Below the pieces are notes generated by a model that saw only the letters and a list, made by a program, of their open reading frames with translations, had not been told where the DNA came from and ran no database searches. Positions 52,993 through 61,973 of a DNA stretch of 64,000 bases are shown in pieces. A program made the translations under genes and the position numbers. Each line of letters starts with the position of its first letter. Position 1 is the stretch's first letter. This stretch comes from an uncultured Muribaculaceae bacterium (lineage in GTDB: Bacteria > Bacteroidota > Bacteroidia > Bacteroidales > Muribaculaceae): the NCBI GenBank assembly GCA_910585285.1, contig CAJUDL010000017.1, positions 4,944 to 68,943 on the forward strand. Reading direction: 5' to 3'.

Positions 52993-53732
52993 ATAGCGTC
53001 ACCATTTAAAATCTCGGCAATATAATAAGCCTTGAGTGGAATTTTATATTTATTAGCCACAGTCTGCTGATGTAAAAGACAAGAACAGTCGGCAGAAGTC
53101 ACATATTCAAGGCGATTGCGATTGTAATCCATCACCTTATCAAGCCCCATCATTCCGGAAACATCTTTATCCCAGATGGCAAACGTGCCGCCGAATCCGC
53201 AACATTCATCTCTTCTGGTGGCATAAGCCACCTCAAGCCCGTCAACAAGCTTTAGCAGGTCTTCCGTTTTTGAATATTCCGGCACAACGAGTTCACTCGG
53301 TTTGGCTTCATGCAATCCGCGAAGAGAGTGGCATCCGTTATGTAGGGCTACCTTATGAGGGAAATGTGCCCATGGCAGTTCTGCAATGTTTAAAACATCA
53401 TGTAGAAACTCAACAACTTCAAACACACTTTCCCTCACATGCCTGACAGCATCTGAATCCGGAGTGGCATTAAAAAAATTTCTGAATTGATCAGTGCATA
53501 TACCGGAGGGGACGACCACACGGTCATATTTTTCGAGCAATGAGGCCACACTCGCTTCAATGCCACAAGCCTTTCGGGTATAGCCCATATCTGCCAATGG
53601 GAGAGCACAACATGTACCTTTTTCTACTACTTCGACATCACTAATAAAACGTTGAAGTAATTTATATGCCGACATAGCAGCCTGAGGCATCAATGCGTCA
53701 ATATAGCATGGTATAAAAAAACCAGTTTTCAT
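52989..53732 (-). CDS. lutA: LutA/LldE-type Fe-S oxidoreductase
   Basis: A 247-residue protein with two CCG-type cysteine-rich domains, as in LutA, GlpC and heterodisulfide reductase B. The first is FFIPCYIDALMPQAA with KGTCCALPLADMGY; the second is LHNGCHSLRGLHEAK with RDECCGFGGTFAI. It begins the lutA-lutB-lutC set and overlaps lutB by four bases. Probable cytosolic lactate oxidation with electrons passed to quinone or another carrier; no lactate permease is adjacent. Confidence 0.92.
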   Translation of the reverse strand: MKTGFFIPCYIDALMPQAAMSAYKLLQRFISDVEVVEKGTCCALPLADMGYTRKACGIEASVASLLEKYDRVVVPSGICTDQFRNFFNATPDSDAVRHVRESVFEVVEFLHDVLNIAELPWAHFPHKVALHNGCHSLRGLHEAKPSELVVPEYSKTEDLLKLVDGLEVAYATRRDECCGFGGTFAIWDKDVSGMMGLDKVMDYNRNRLEYVTSADCSCLLHQQTVANKYKIPLKAYYIAEILNGDAI

Positions 53733-53827
53733 AGCAAAATCAGAAATTGTTGAAGTTGTTTAAACTAATTTTATGATTAGTAGATTCATCGTCTGATTGC
53801 AATCTCCTTCGAAGCGTAGGAGACACG

Positions 53828-54769
53828 TTAAGAATCCGGTTGAGTAATAACACTAACCATTATATTCTTTCCGAACTTATGCTTGAGAGAATCTTCAATC
53901 TCACATGTGATACCATATCCCTCCTCAATATTCATCTGTTTGTCAACCTTTATCACAGCATCGAAAATAAGGAATGGACCACTTTTGCGGGTTTTAAGAA
54001 ATTCCAACCTGTTTACACCTCTGCAGTGTTCCACAATTTTTCTTGCCTCATCGTAATCATGATGCGGTATAGAACCTTCCATCAATTCCCTAAATGCCGG
54101 AGCAAACAGGCGGATCGCCGGTATAATTATGAATATGACTATCACAAGCGACGCGCAAGGGTCAAGAATACGCCATTCTTCTCCAAGGAAATGAGCTGAC
54201 GTTACGCCAATGAGCGTGGTAATCGAGGCAAAAGCATCGCTTCTATGATGCCATGCACTCGAAATCAAGGCATTGCAACGAGTCCTCTTACCGACTTTCT
54301 TATAAAACCTATAAAGGAATTCCTTACATGTTATTGCAAAAACTATTGCTATAATTGTCCATATATCCGGTTGCGGAAGGATCTCTCCCGCCATATAACT
54401 TTTAATTGATTCTATCGCTTCTTTAGTTACCATCACAGCAATAAAAATCAATATTCCGGAAATCACAAGTGATGCAAAGGTTTCGAATTTTCCATACCCG
54501 TAGGCAAAACTATCATTGGCTTTCTTAAAAGACAGTCCGACAAATGTAAGCATGACAAGATCCGATCCAACGTCCCCTAATGAATGGTATCCATCTGCCA
54601 TCAATGCATCGCTATGTCCAAAATAACCAAATATTAGTTTTATAGCCATCAGAATCACATTTACAAAACATCCTATAGTCACGGCACGCCGAATCTGTCG
54701 GGCTTCTTGAATGCCATGAAAATCAAGCAGACCATTGAGATTTATCTGATGGGAATGATTATGTTTCAT
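53828..54769 (-). CDS. Cation diffusion facilitator family transporter
   Basis: A 313-residue CDF exporter with six membrane helices (about residues 25-215) and a C-terminal cytosolic metal-binding domain. Metal-site motifs are MADGYHSLGDVGSDLV (helix 2, HxxxD plus an extra Asp) and SAWHHRSDAFASI (helix 5, HHxxD). The N-terminus is His-rich (MKHNHSHQINLN). Zinc, iron or manganese could be the substrate; the motifs alone do not decide. A TAATTTTG box lies 21 bp upstream. Confidence 0.93.
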   Translation of the reverse strand: MKHNHSHQINLNGLLDFHGIQEARQIRRAVTIGCFVNVILMAIKLIFGYFGHSDALMADGYHSLGDVGSDLVMLTFVGLSFKKANDSFAYGYGKFETFASLVISGILIFIAVMVTKEAIESIKSYMAGEILPQPDIWTIIAIVFAITCKEFLYRFYKKVGKRTRCNALISSAWHHRSDAFASITTLIGVTSAHFLGEEWRILDPCASLVIVIFIIIPAIRLFAPAFRELMEGSIPHHDYDEARKIVEHCRGVNRLEFLKTRKSGPFLIFDAVIKVDKQMNIEEGYGITCEIEDSLKHKFGKNIMVSVITQPDS

Positions 54770-54790
54770 TTATATTTTAATTTTGCTGTA

Positions 54791-54798
54791 CAAAATTA
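54791..54798 (-). promoter_or_regulatory. Candidate -7 box for the CDF transporter gene
   Basis: The minus strand reads TAATTTTG, a TAnnTTTG match, 21 bp before the ATG. No -33 TTTG is present at the expected distance. Confidence 0.4.
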
Positions 54799-54835
54799 AT
54801 TAAAAATCTTTTCAATTTATCAACATTTTAAAAAC

Positions 54836-54869
54836 AAATTGGTTTGGGAGCAGGCTCTCAAACCAATTT
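54836..54869 (-). terminator. Terminator of the amino-acid fermentation operon
   Basis: An 11-bp stem (AAATTGGTTTG with CAAACCAATTT), extended by weaker pairs around the loop, lies 32 bp after the CoA-transferase stop. It is followed on the minus strand by TTTGTTTTT. It should end the iorA-iorB-aminotransferase-CoA transferase transcript. Confidence 0.75.
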
Positions 54870-54901
54870 ACTTATAAATTTCAATACTTATTTCCTTTCA
54901 A

Positions 54902-56203
54902 TTAATAAATCCTCGAGAAGGCATATCCGAATCTTTCACGTGCTTCTTTCTCCAATTCCTCTCTAAACTGAGGAGCGGCAATAGAAATCATGAGTTTTGC
55001 TCTCTCTGCAAGATTCTTTCCGCGAAGATTCACGGCTCCGTATTCTGTAACAATATAATTTGTTTGGAATCTTGTCGTCACAACCCCCGCCCCTTCTGTC
55101 AAAACCGGCTTGATCTTGTTCATTCCCTTTGCCGTGGTTGCAAGCATTGCAAGGAATGACAAGCCGCCCTCGCTTCGGGAACTCCCGTATACGAAATCAT
55201 GTTGACCTCCAACTCCCGAGAATATTTTTCTTCCAATAGAATCTGCACACACCTGACCTGTAAGATCAATTTCAAGACATGAATTAATAGACATAACCTT
55301 CGGATTCTGAGCAATTGTGAATGGATTGTTTGTCCATGCCACATCCTTAAATATCACATCTTCATTATGATCCAGGAATTTATATAATTCCTTTGAGCCA
55401 AGAGCCAGCGAGGCTACAGATTTGCCGGGCATTACTTTTTTCAAAGAGTTGTCAATAATTCCTTTTTCAAGCAACGGCAACACTCCGTCAGTCATGGCTT
55501 CGGTATGCAGTCCAAGATGCTTGTGGTTCTCAAGAGCACGGATCACAGCATTGGGAATTCCTCCGACACCAATCTGAAGTGTTGCGCCATCCGGAATCAG
55601 TTCAGCGATATAGTTGCCTATTTTTATCTCCTTTTCGGTTGGCACAGCAGTAGGCACTTCTACCAAAGGATCATCAACCTCAACTGCAGCTGCCAATTGA
55701 GAAAGATGTATCACGGCATCTCCGGGAGTGAACGGCACATGTGGATTGATTTGCGCTATGACCCTGTCGGCACATTCAACAGCACTCGTAGCAAGATCGG
55801 CTGAGACACCGAAACTGACTTCACCATGTTCATTAGGCAAAGAACAGTTGATCAACGCGACATCAACACGACAGGTTCCATCTCGGAATAAATCCGGAAC
55901 TTCACCTAAAAAGCGAGGTGTCATTGTGCCATAACCCTGTGCTATCCATTCGCGAAAAGCATTAGACACAAAGAAAGAATCAACAAGAAATGTATCTTTG
56001 AATTCCGGTTTACATATAGGTGAGGGTCTTCTGCCAACTGCAAATGCACAATAGACTGTCACATCACTCAACTCGTGACCTCTGTCTGCCATAGCTTCAA
56101 CTAATATTTCAGGAATAGAGGTTGAGCCCTGGATATAAACATGGTCACCGCTCTCAATGAGTTTTACGGCTTCAGCAGCCGACATATACTTAATATTATC
56201 CAT
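54902..56203 (-). CDS. Acetyl-CoA hydrolase/transferase family CoA-transferase
   Basis: A 433-residue enzyme of the 4-hydroxybutyrate/butyryl-CoA:acetate CoA-transferase type. Marks are VYIQGSTSIPEILVEAMADR, GATLQIGVGGIPNAVIRALE, LHTEAMTDGVLPLLEKGII, GQVCADSIGRKIFSGVGGQH and TRFQTNYIVTEYGAVNLRGK. The ATG at 56201-56203 (M-D-N-I-K-Y-M) is preferred, since an upstream start would add 18 unconserved residues inside the aminotransferase gene. It ends an operon with a 2-oxoacid oxidoreductase, so it probably moves CoA from the resulting acyl-CoA to acetate. Confidence 0.88.
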   Translation of the reverse strand: MDNIKYMSAAEAVKLIESGDHVYIQGSTSIPEILVEAMADRGHELSDVTVYCAFAVGRRPSPICKPEFKDTFLVDSFFVSNAFREWIAQGYGTMTPRFLGEVPDLFRDGTCRVDVALINCSLPNEHGEVSFGVSADLATSAVECADRVIAQINPHVPFTPGDAVIHLSQLAAAVEVDDPLVEVPTAVPTEKEIKIGNYIAELIPDGATLQIGVGGIPNAVIRALENHKHLGLHTEAMTDGVLPLLEKGIIDNSLKKVMPGKSVASLALGSKELYKFLDHNEDVIFKDVAWTNNPFTIAQNPKVMSINSCLEIDLTGQVCADSIGRKIFSGVGGQHDFVYGSSRSEGGLSFLAMLATTAKGMNKIKPVLTEGAGVVTTRFQTNYIVTEYGAVNLRGKNLAERAKLMISIAAPQFREELEKEARERFGYAFSRIY

Positions 56204-57503
56204 GATCTTTATTGAATCGGGAAAGGAATGAATTAAGTCGCTCGAATGTCTCCTCATCCGGAATCATAGAGACACAAACACGGACTCCGTCTCTTGTGCT
56301 GCCGGTAGAACATAATGAAATGGAAGCTACGCCGTAACGAAGAAGTTCCTGGTGTAGTTCGTCAGCCTTCAGATCTTTATATCCTGCTGTAAAGAAGAAC
56401 CCGTCAGCGATAGGTTCATTGCCATCCATCTCATAAACAATATGGAAACCATTTCGCAGGAAAACTTCTTTGGCTTTTGCTGCCTTGCGGGCATATTCAC
56501 TGCAATGATCCACAAAATTCAGTTCCCCTTTCACCGCAGCCTCCATCATCGCTGCCAAAGCATATTGAGCGGAATGTGCTGTGCCCGAAGATGAACAATA
56601 AAGCACACCATAGATATATGCATCGCCAAATGCCGGCATCTCATAGAAGTTCTGGAAGAATTCATATTTCCTATCATACACCTTTTCACCCATGCATACC
56701 ACCGCTATTCGTTGACCTGCATAGCTGAAAATTTTCGAACCGGAGAGCATCAGAATATAGTTGTCAGTATAATTGGCAACTGTAGGGACATACGGAGGAC
56801 ACCACGGAGTGCTGATATCCTTTCTAAAATCCATGCCGAAATAAGCAAGATCCTCAAGCACGATGACATCATATTTTGTTGCCAGCCTACCTATGATCTC
56901 CAGTTCTTCTTCAGTAAGGTTTGTCCATGCGGGATTATTCGGATTGCTATATATCATCCCAGTAATATTGCCCTCTTTCAATATACTCTCGAGTTTAGCC
57001 TCAAGAGCTTTCCCCCTGTATGAATAGATATCAAAAGCAGCTTCTTTGATCCCGAGTAATTTTGCCTGGTTACGCTGTGCCGGGAACCCTGGATTCAGAA
57101 ATAGCATGGTATCTTTACCAGGCAATCTCTGAGCAAGCAGAAGCATCAATGTAAAACTTGCCTGCATCGAACCAACCGTTGGCACTATACCCTTTTCAGG
57201 CACATCTACATTCATAAAAGCCTTGACAAATTCTTTTGCAGCATGTTTTAAAGGAGCGATCCCATTAATATTGGGATATTTGTTGGCTATGCCTCCACGC
57301 AAGGCTTTAACCTCAGCCTCAACTCCTATATTTTCCGCTTCAAGACCCGGGTTACCAATCTCAAGATGCACCATTTTGTCATTCGCATCTTTTTCAAGTT
57401 CATTGGCAAGTGAGCATATTTGACGAATTGTAGCGGACGACAGATCCAATATGGCTAATCTATTTATAGCATCTGCCATTGCTTCTTGGCTTAATGGAAA
57501 CAT
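56196..57503 (-). CDS. Class I/II aminotransferase
   Basis: A 435-residue PLP enzyme. Marks are MVHLEIGNPGLEAENIGVEA, GSMQASFTLMLLLAQRLPGK, YSNPNNPAWTNLTEEELE, VLEDLAYFGMDFR, and LSGSKIFSYAGQRIAVVC with the PLP lysine. The ATG at 57501-57503 is preferred: it lies 4 bp after the iorB stop, whereas a longer frame would overlap iorB by 113 bp. Its place beside indolepyruvate oxidoreductase suggests an aromatic or branched amino-acid transaminase feeding 2-oxoacids to it. Confidence 0.88.
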   Translation of the reverse strand: MFPLSQEAMADAINRLAILDLSSATIRQICSLANELEKDANDKMVHLEIGNPGLEAENIGVEAEVKALRGGIANKYPNINGIAPLKHAAKEFVKAFMNVDVPEKGIVPTVGSMQASFTLMLLLAQRLPGKDTMLFLNPGFPAQRNQAKLLGIKEAAFDIYSYRGKALEAKLESILKEGNITGMIYSNPNNPAWTNLTEEELEIIGRLATKYDVIVLEDLAYFGMDFRKDISTPWCPPYVPTVANYTDNYILMLSGSKIFSYAGQRIAVVCMGEKVYDRKYEFFQNFYEMPAFGDAYIYGVLYCSSSGTAHSAQYALAAMMEAAVKGELNFVDHCSEYARKAAKAKEVFLRNGFHIVYEMDGNEPIADGFFFTAGYKDLKADELHQELLRYGVASISLCSTGSTRDGVRVCVSMIPDEETFERLNSFLSRFNKDHG

Positions 57504-57507
57504 ATAG

Positions 57508-58095
57508 TCAGGATTTAATAAGGTTTTCGGTATATTTTCTTCCAGCCCTGAAGGCTTCAATGTTACTGTTGACAATCTTTTCTCCTTTCTTGGCAAACAG
57601 ATTTGCGATTGCCGATTCAATCTCTTCTACTTTTATATCGATAAACGGCGATGCAGCTCCCAACAACACCATATTGGAGCTTCTTGGGGACATCAGGCTC
57701 TTAGCAGTTTCATCCATATTGAACGCAACTACATTGCCACAGCTTTCAAGTTCCGATTCAACCTCCTTTATGTCGGGATAATTGTCAATGTTAACAAACG
57801 GATTTGTATTGGTAACAACCCAACCTTCATCCGACAAATAAGGGACATACCTCAATGCCTCCATTGGCTCAAGCGATACGATAAGATCAGCAGAGCCATA
57901 TGGAATCAGATCGGAATATATCGGATTAGAACTAATGCGGAGATTGGATTGGACATCGCCTCCTCTTTGGCTCATGCCATGAACTTCAGCCTGCTTAAGA
58001 TATAAATTATCTTTCAATGCTGCCGCGCCAAGTATTGTAGCGATAGTCAATATTCCCTGACCACCGACACCGGCAAGAATTATATCTGATTTCAT
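57508..58095 (-). CDS. iorB: Indolepyruvate:ferredoxin oxidoreductase beta subunit
   Basis: A 195-residue gamma-type subunit of 2-oxoacid oxidoreductases. Marks are DIILAGVGGQGILTIATILG, KQAEVHGMSQRGGDVQSNLR, LIPYGSADLIVSLEPMEALR and NMVLLGAASPFI. It pairs with the alpha subunit gene 21 bp upstream. The complex oxidatively decarboxylates aryl or branched 2-oxoacids to acyl-CoA and reduces ferredoxin. Confidence 0.93.
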   Translation of the reverse strand: MKSDIILAGVGGQGILTIATILGAAALKDNLYLKQAEVHGMSQRGGDVQSNLRISSNPIYSDLIPYGSADLIVSLEPMEALRYVPYLSDEGWVVTNTNPFVNIDNYPDIKEVESELESCGNVVAFNMDETAKSLMSPRSSNMVLLGAASPFIDIKVEEIESAIANLFAKKGEKIVNSNIEAFRAGRKYTENLIKS

Positions 58096-58116
58096 AATGA
58101 TAATCTACTAATTATG

Positions 58117-59739
58117 TTATTTTTTTGATGCTGCATGTCGACGTGCAGTCTGTATGCACTCTCGGCGGGATACAATAACCGATAACCCGGGATAATCTAT
58201 CTCCTCCTTGAATAGTTTTACCATCTCGTCATGATTCTTCGGTAAAGAATCTATTGTGCGGACATGCTCTGGAAGAGCTCCGAGTCCGAGACATATTTCT
58301 TCTATTTTACCTGTGCCTTGAGAGTCCTGACCACCTGTCATACCCGTTGTCAGATTGTCAGAGATTATGACCGTAATTGGTGAATTCTCATTAATCGCAT
58401 CAAGTAATCCGGTCATTCCGCTGTGGGTAAAAGTCGAATCTCCAATTATTGCCACTGATGGATGTTGCCCGGCATCAGCAGCCCCCTTTGCCATCGTTAT
58501 GGACGCACCCATATCAACACAGGTATCAATAGCATTGAATGGCTTTAGGAAGCCAAGAGTATAGCAACCTATGTCTCCAAACACTTTGGGATTCACATAG
58601 CTTTCAAGAGCTTCATTCAGCGCGCCGTAAACATCTCTGTGACCGCATCCCTGACATAATGCAGGCGGACGACCAACTACTTTTTCCGAAACCGCTCTTT
58701 TCTCAGGAGCGCATATTCCGGAAACAGATGGAGCGACTTTAGACATGGTGATCTTCACCTCATCCGGTGTGAGTTCTCCATCACGTATGACATCCCCGCT
58801 AAGTTTTCCATATATTCGCTTGCCGGTATCGAGCAATCCCCTCAGTCTTGATTCTATGAAAGGCTGCCCCTCTTCAAGCACGAGGATCGAATCACAAGAG
58901 TCATACAATTGCTTGATAAGTTTTTTAGGCAAAGGATACTGACTCACCTTGACCGTGGGAAATGGCACGTCGCCATTGAATGCCTCCTTAAGATAGTTAT
59001 AGGCAATGCCACTTGCCACAACTCCCATTTCATGGCGGGAAGCCTCCTCATAACGATTAAAAGGTGATTTCTCTGATGATTTGATAAATTCTTCATAATC
59101 GGCAATCAGCTGACGGTTACGAATCTTCGACATCGCGGGCATCAACACCCATTGCTTCGGATTCTTGGGATAGCTGTTTGCGTTTTCTTCAACCGGAATG
59201 TCCTCCACTTCTACCACAGCTCTTGAATGACTGAGACGAGTCACAAATCTAAAAAGAACCGGAATATTGAACTTTTCCGACAATTCAAAAGCATACGATG
59301 CCATGTCATATGCCTCTTGTTGATTGGCTGGTTCTAAAGCTGGCATCATGGCAAAGTCGGCATAGAAACGTGAATCCTGTTCATTCTGTGAAGAATGCAT
59401 GCTCGGATCATCCGCAGACACAACAATAAGACCGCCGTTCGCTCCTGTCATTGCTGAATTTACGAAGGGATCGGCGGCAACATTGAGTCCGACATGTTTC
59501 ATTGAAGTGAAAGCTCTTTTGCCACAGAATGACATTCCAAGAGCCTCCTCCATAGCAGTTTTCTCATTCGACGACCAATGAGAGTGTATGCCGCGTTCCC
59601 TGGCGGTTGGATTTGATTGCACAAACTCCATGATTTCTGTCGAAGGAGTTCCAGGATATGCATAAGCACCTGATAGCCCGGCATTAATGGCACCCATTGC
59701 GAATGCCTCATCTCCGAGTAAGAGTCGTTTTGTTTTCAT
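58117..59739 (-). CDS. iorA: Indolepyruvate:ferredoxin oxidoreductase alpha subunit
   Basis: A 540-residue thiamine-diphosphate subunit. The N-terminal pyrimidine-binding domain starts LLLGDEAFAMGAINAGLSGA and YAYPGTPSTEIMEF. The TPP domain holds ALCQGCGHRDVYGAL, FGDIGCYTLGFLKPFNAID, AIIGDSTFTHSGMTGLLDAI and VIISDNLTTGMTGGQDS. It ends near SRRECIQTARRHAASKK, with no C-terminal pair of [4Fe-4S] motifs, which many archaeal and other IorA proteins (about 600 residues) carry. It is the first gene of the operon, with a TATATTTG box 42 bp upstream. Confidence 0.93.
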   Translation of the reverse strand: MKTKRLLLGDEAFAMGAINAGLSGAYAYPGTPSTEIMEFVQSNPTARERGIHSHWSSNEKTAMEEALGMSFCGKRAFTSMKHVGLNVAADPFVNSAMTGANGGLIVVSADDPSMHSSQNEQDSRFYADFAMMPALEPANQQEAYDMASYAFELSEKFNIPVLFRFVTRLSHSRAVVEVEDIPVEENANSYPKNPKQWVLMPAMSKIRNRQLIADYEEFIKSSEKSPFNRYEEASRHEMGVVASGIAYNYLKEAFNGDVPFPTVKVSQYPLPKKLIKQLYDSCDSILVLEEGQPFIESRLRGLLDTGKRIYGKLSGDVIRDGELTPDEVKITMSKVAPSVSGICAPEKRAVSEKVVGRPPALCQGCGHRDVYGALNEALESYVNPKVFGDIGCYTLGFLKPFNAIDTCVDMGASITMAKGAADAGQHPSVAIIGDSTFTHSGMTGLLDAINENSPITVIISDNLTTGMTGGQDSQGTGKIEEICLGLGALPEHVRTIDSLPKNHDEMVKLFKEEIDYPGLSVIVSRRECIQTARRHAASKK

Positions 59740-59781
59740 GATTTATATTAAGGTCTGTTAGATTGTTGTCAATGGACTTTG

Positions 59782-59789
59782 CAAATATA
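59782..59789 (-). promoter_or_regulatory. Candidate -7 box for iorA
   Basis: The minus strand reads TATATTTG, matching TAnnTTTG, 42 bp before the iorA ATG. The -33 element is not clear. Confidence 0.45.
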
Positions 59790-59841
59790 CAAATTTAATT
59801 CATATAATTTACGAATTTAAAATCTGTTTAAAAACATCTAA

Positions 59842-59865
59842 ATATATATGTCCCGACATATATAT
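59842..59865. promoter_or_regulatory. Perfect palindrome upstream of dsbD, possible operator
   Basis: ATATATATGTC and GACATATATAT (11-bp arms, two-base centre) lie between the divergent iorA and dsbD genes. They end 9 bp before the dsbD -33 TTTG. Position and symmetry fit a dimeric regulator site. The AT alternation also makes a simple-sequence origin possible. Confidence 0.45.
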
Positions 59866-59874
59866 TTATGTAAA

Positions 59875-59906
59875 TTTGCGTGAATGATAAGAATAACGTA
59901 ATTTTG
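59875..59906 (+). promoter_or_regulatory. Promoter of dsbD
   Basis: TTTG (59875-59878) and TAATTTTG (59899-59906) are separated by exactly 20 bases, the standard Bacteroidota primary-sigma layout. The -7 box ends 27 bp before the chosen dsbD ATG. Confidence 0.7.
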
Positions 59907-59933
59907 CATATAAATCAGAAATACCTACCATCA

Positions 59934-61973
59934 ATGAAGAAAACCTTGTATTTGATCCTTCTCCTTGTTGGATTCTGCAGCTCAGCTGCGTTAGCTCAGG
60001 TCAACTGGACCTTCAATCTCATTGGCGACAAAACAGCCAATCCAGCTATAGAGGTGACTGCGACAGTTGCCCCCGGATATCATCTTTATGCTATTGATAA
60101 TCCCGATGGAGGAATGCCTTTGCAGTTCTACTTCAATTATAACGGGTGCAAAGCTTCCGGGAATGTCATAGCTGATAAAAAATATACAGTTGCCTATAAC
60201 GACATATTCGAATGTGACGAACATTTTTACACAGGCACTGTAAAATTCACTCAGAAACTCACACCCACCGATGAAAAATTTTCCGTAGGGGTTGAAGTAA
60301 AAGGACAGGTGTGTGATGACAAGGGCTGCGTTCAGGTAGCTGATTCCCATAAATTTTCAGGCACAGCCATTGTGAATAAGCAGGAAACCAAAGAAGATGC
60401 AAAAAACGCCCTGCCAGAGGATAATGCCAAAGAAAACGGGGAAACCGACAAGGTTGTCGAGATGATAGATTCCCTTCAGTCAGCAGAATCATTCATGACA
60501 CCTGAAGCTAATCTTTCCGGTGTCAAGACTGACAGCTGGTGGGACAATGTTGAAGCCGAGATGGCAGTCTTCGAAAAAGCTCCCGAGCAGCAGGAGCGCA
60601 GCCTTTGGTATATATTCATCGCCGGTTTCATAGGAGGTCTGATTGCATTGGTCACTCCCTGCGTATGGCCACTTATACCGATGACAGTAAGTTTCTTCCT
60701 GAAACAAAATAAAAGCAAAAGGAAAGCAATTGGAGCGGCAACGACTTACGGCATATCCATTATTGTGATTTATGTTCTCCTCGGTTTGCTTGTAACGATA
60801 ATTTTTGGTGCCTCAGCATTGAATGAGCTTGCAACAAGTGCCGGATTCAATATTGCATTCTTCTTATTGCTTGTCATCTTCGCCATATCTTTCATGGGCG
60901 GATTCGAATTGACATTGCCGTCTTCCTGGTCAAATAAGATAGATTCAAAAGTAGACAGCACCACCGGTTATCTGTCAATATTCTTCATGGCGTTTACCCT
61001 TGCTCTGGTATCATTCTCATGCACCGGACCTATCATCGGCACGCTCCTTGTGGAGGCTGCCGCCACCTCCAATTTCATTTCTCCGGCAGTTGGAATGTTC
61101 GGTTTCGCTTTAGCTCTCGCTCTCCCCTTCTCACTTTTCGCAATGTTCCCCACAATGTTGAAATCAATGCCGAAGAGTGGAGGATGGATGAACACTGTTA
61201 AAGTAGTTCTTGGTTTCCTTGAGCTTGCTCTTGCCCTCAAATTCCTCTCAGTTGCAGATCTCGCTTACGGATGGAGAATACTCGACAGAGAAGTTTTCGT
61301 ATCCCTCTGGATAGTAATATTTGCTCTTTTGGGTGTTTATCTTCTTGGCAAAATCACGTTCCCTCACGATTCCAAAGTGGAGAAAATAGGAGTAACCAGA
61401 TTTATGCTGGCTTGCATATCGTTGGCTTTTGCAGTCTACATGCTTCCAGGCTTATGGGGCGCACCATTGAAAAGCATCAGTGCCTTCGCTCCCCCGGTAT
61501 CAACCCAGGATTTCAATCTTTATGAAGGTAGCGTCCACGCACAGGTAGATGACTTTGAAGAAGGAATGAGACTTTCTGAAAAACTTGACAAACCAGTTCT
61601 TCTTGATTTCTCAGGATATGGATGTGTCAACTGTCGTAAAATGGAAGCTGCGGTATGGACCGATCCGACAGTCAAATCAAAGATCGATAACGACTACATA
61701 CTCGTCACCTTAATGGTTGATGACAAGACTCCACTTAAAGAGCCCGTTACTGTAAAGGAAAAAAACGGTAAAGAAACGACTTTACGCACAGTCGGCGACA
61801 AATGGAGCTACCTGCAACGCACAAAATTCGGAGCCAATGCGCAACCCTATCACGTCATCGTAGACAAAAATGCCAAACCTCTTGCTCCGGCTTTTGTATA
61901 TAAGGAGGATGTGCCCGGATATATCAAATTCCTTGATAGCGGTAAAAACAGATTCTATGCTGAAGATAAGTAA
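59934..61973 (+). CDS. dsbD: Protein-disulfide reductase DsbD
   Basis: A 679-residue membrane protein that carries electrons from cytosolic thioredoxin to periplasmic thiols. A signal peptide (LYLILLLVGFCSSAALAQ) precedes the N-terminal domain with redox C-D-D-K-G-C (about residue 125). The eight-helix core has TPCVWPLIPMTVSFF and SFSCTGPIIGTLL, each with one redox Cys. The C-terminal thioredoxin domain has SGYGCVNCRKMEAAV. The ATG at 59934 is chosen because it begins the signal peptide and follows the promoter; a GTG at 59880 would lie inside it. Confidence 0.94.
   Translation: MKKTLYLILLLVGFCSSAALAQVNWTFNLIGDKTANPAIEVTATVAPGYHLYAIDNPDGGMPLQFYFNYNGCKASGNVIADKKYTVAYNDIFECDEHFYTGTVKFTQKLTPTDEKFSVGVEVKGQVCDDKGCVQVADSHKFSGTAIVNKQETKEDAKNALPEDNAKENGETDKVVEMIDSLQSAESFMTPEANLSGVKTDSWWDNVEAEMAVFEKAPEQQERSLWYIFIAGFIGGLIALVTPCVWPLIPMTVSFFLKQNKSKRKAIGAATTYGISIIVIYVLLGLLVTIIFGASALNELATSAGFNIAFFLLLVIFAISFMGGFELTLPSSWSNKIDSKVDSTTGYLSIFFMAFTLALVSFSCTGPIIGTLLVEAAATSNFISPAVGMFGFALALALPFSLFAMFPTMLKSMPKSGGWMNTVKVVLGFLELALALKFLSVADLAYGWRILDREVFVSLWIVIFALLGVYLLGKITFPHDSKVEKIGVTRFMLACISLAFAVYMLPGLWGAPLKSISAFAPPVSTQDFNLYEGSVHAQVDDFEEGMRLSEKLDKPVLLDFSGYGCVNCRKMEAAVWTDPTVKSKIDNDYILVTLMVDDKTPLKEPVTVKEKNGKETTLRTVGDKWSYLQRTKFGANAQPYHVIVDKNAKPLAPAFVYKEDVPGYIKFLDSGKNRFYAEDK

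Noticed and set aside
53733..53827. A terminator between the CDF gene and lutA (TCTCCT/AGGAGA pair near 53802-53822)
   Set aside because: The stem is only six base pairs and has no T-run on the minus strand.
60259..60718. Overlapping reverse-strand ORFs inside dsbD
   Set aside because: They mirror conserved dsbD domains, have low-complexity translations and no promoter.
61870..61956. An N-terminal extension of the TPR protein
   Set aside because: It would run over the dsbD 3' end; the ATG at 61957 begins a proper signal peptide.
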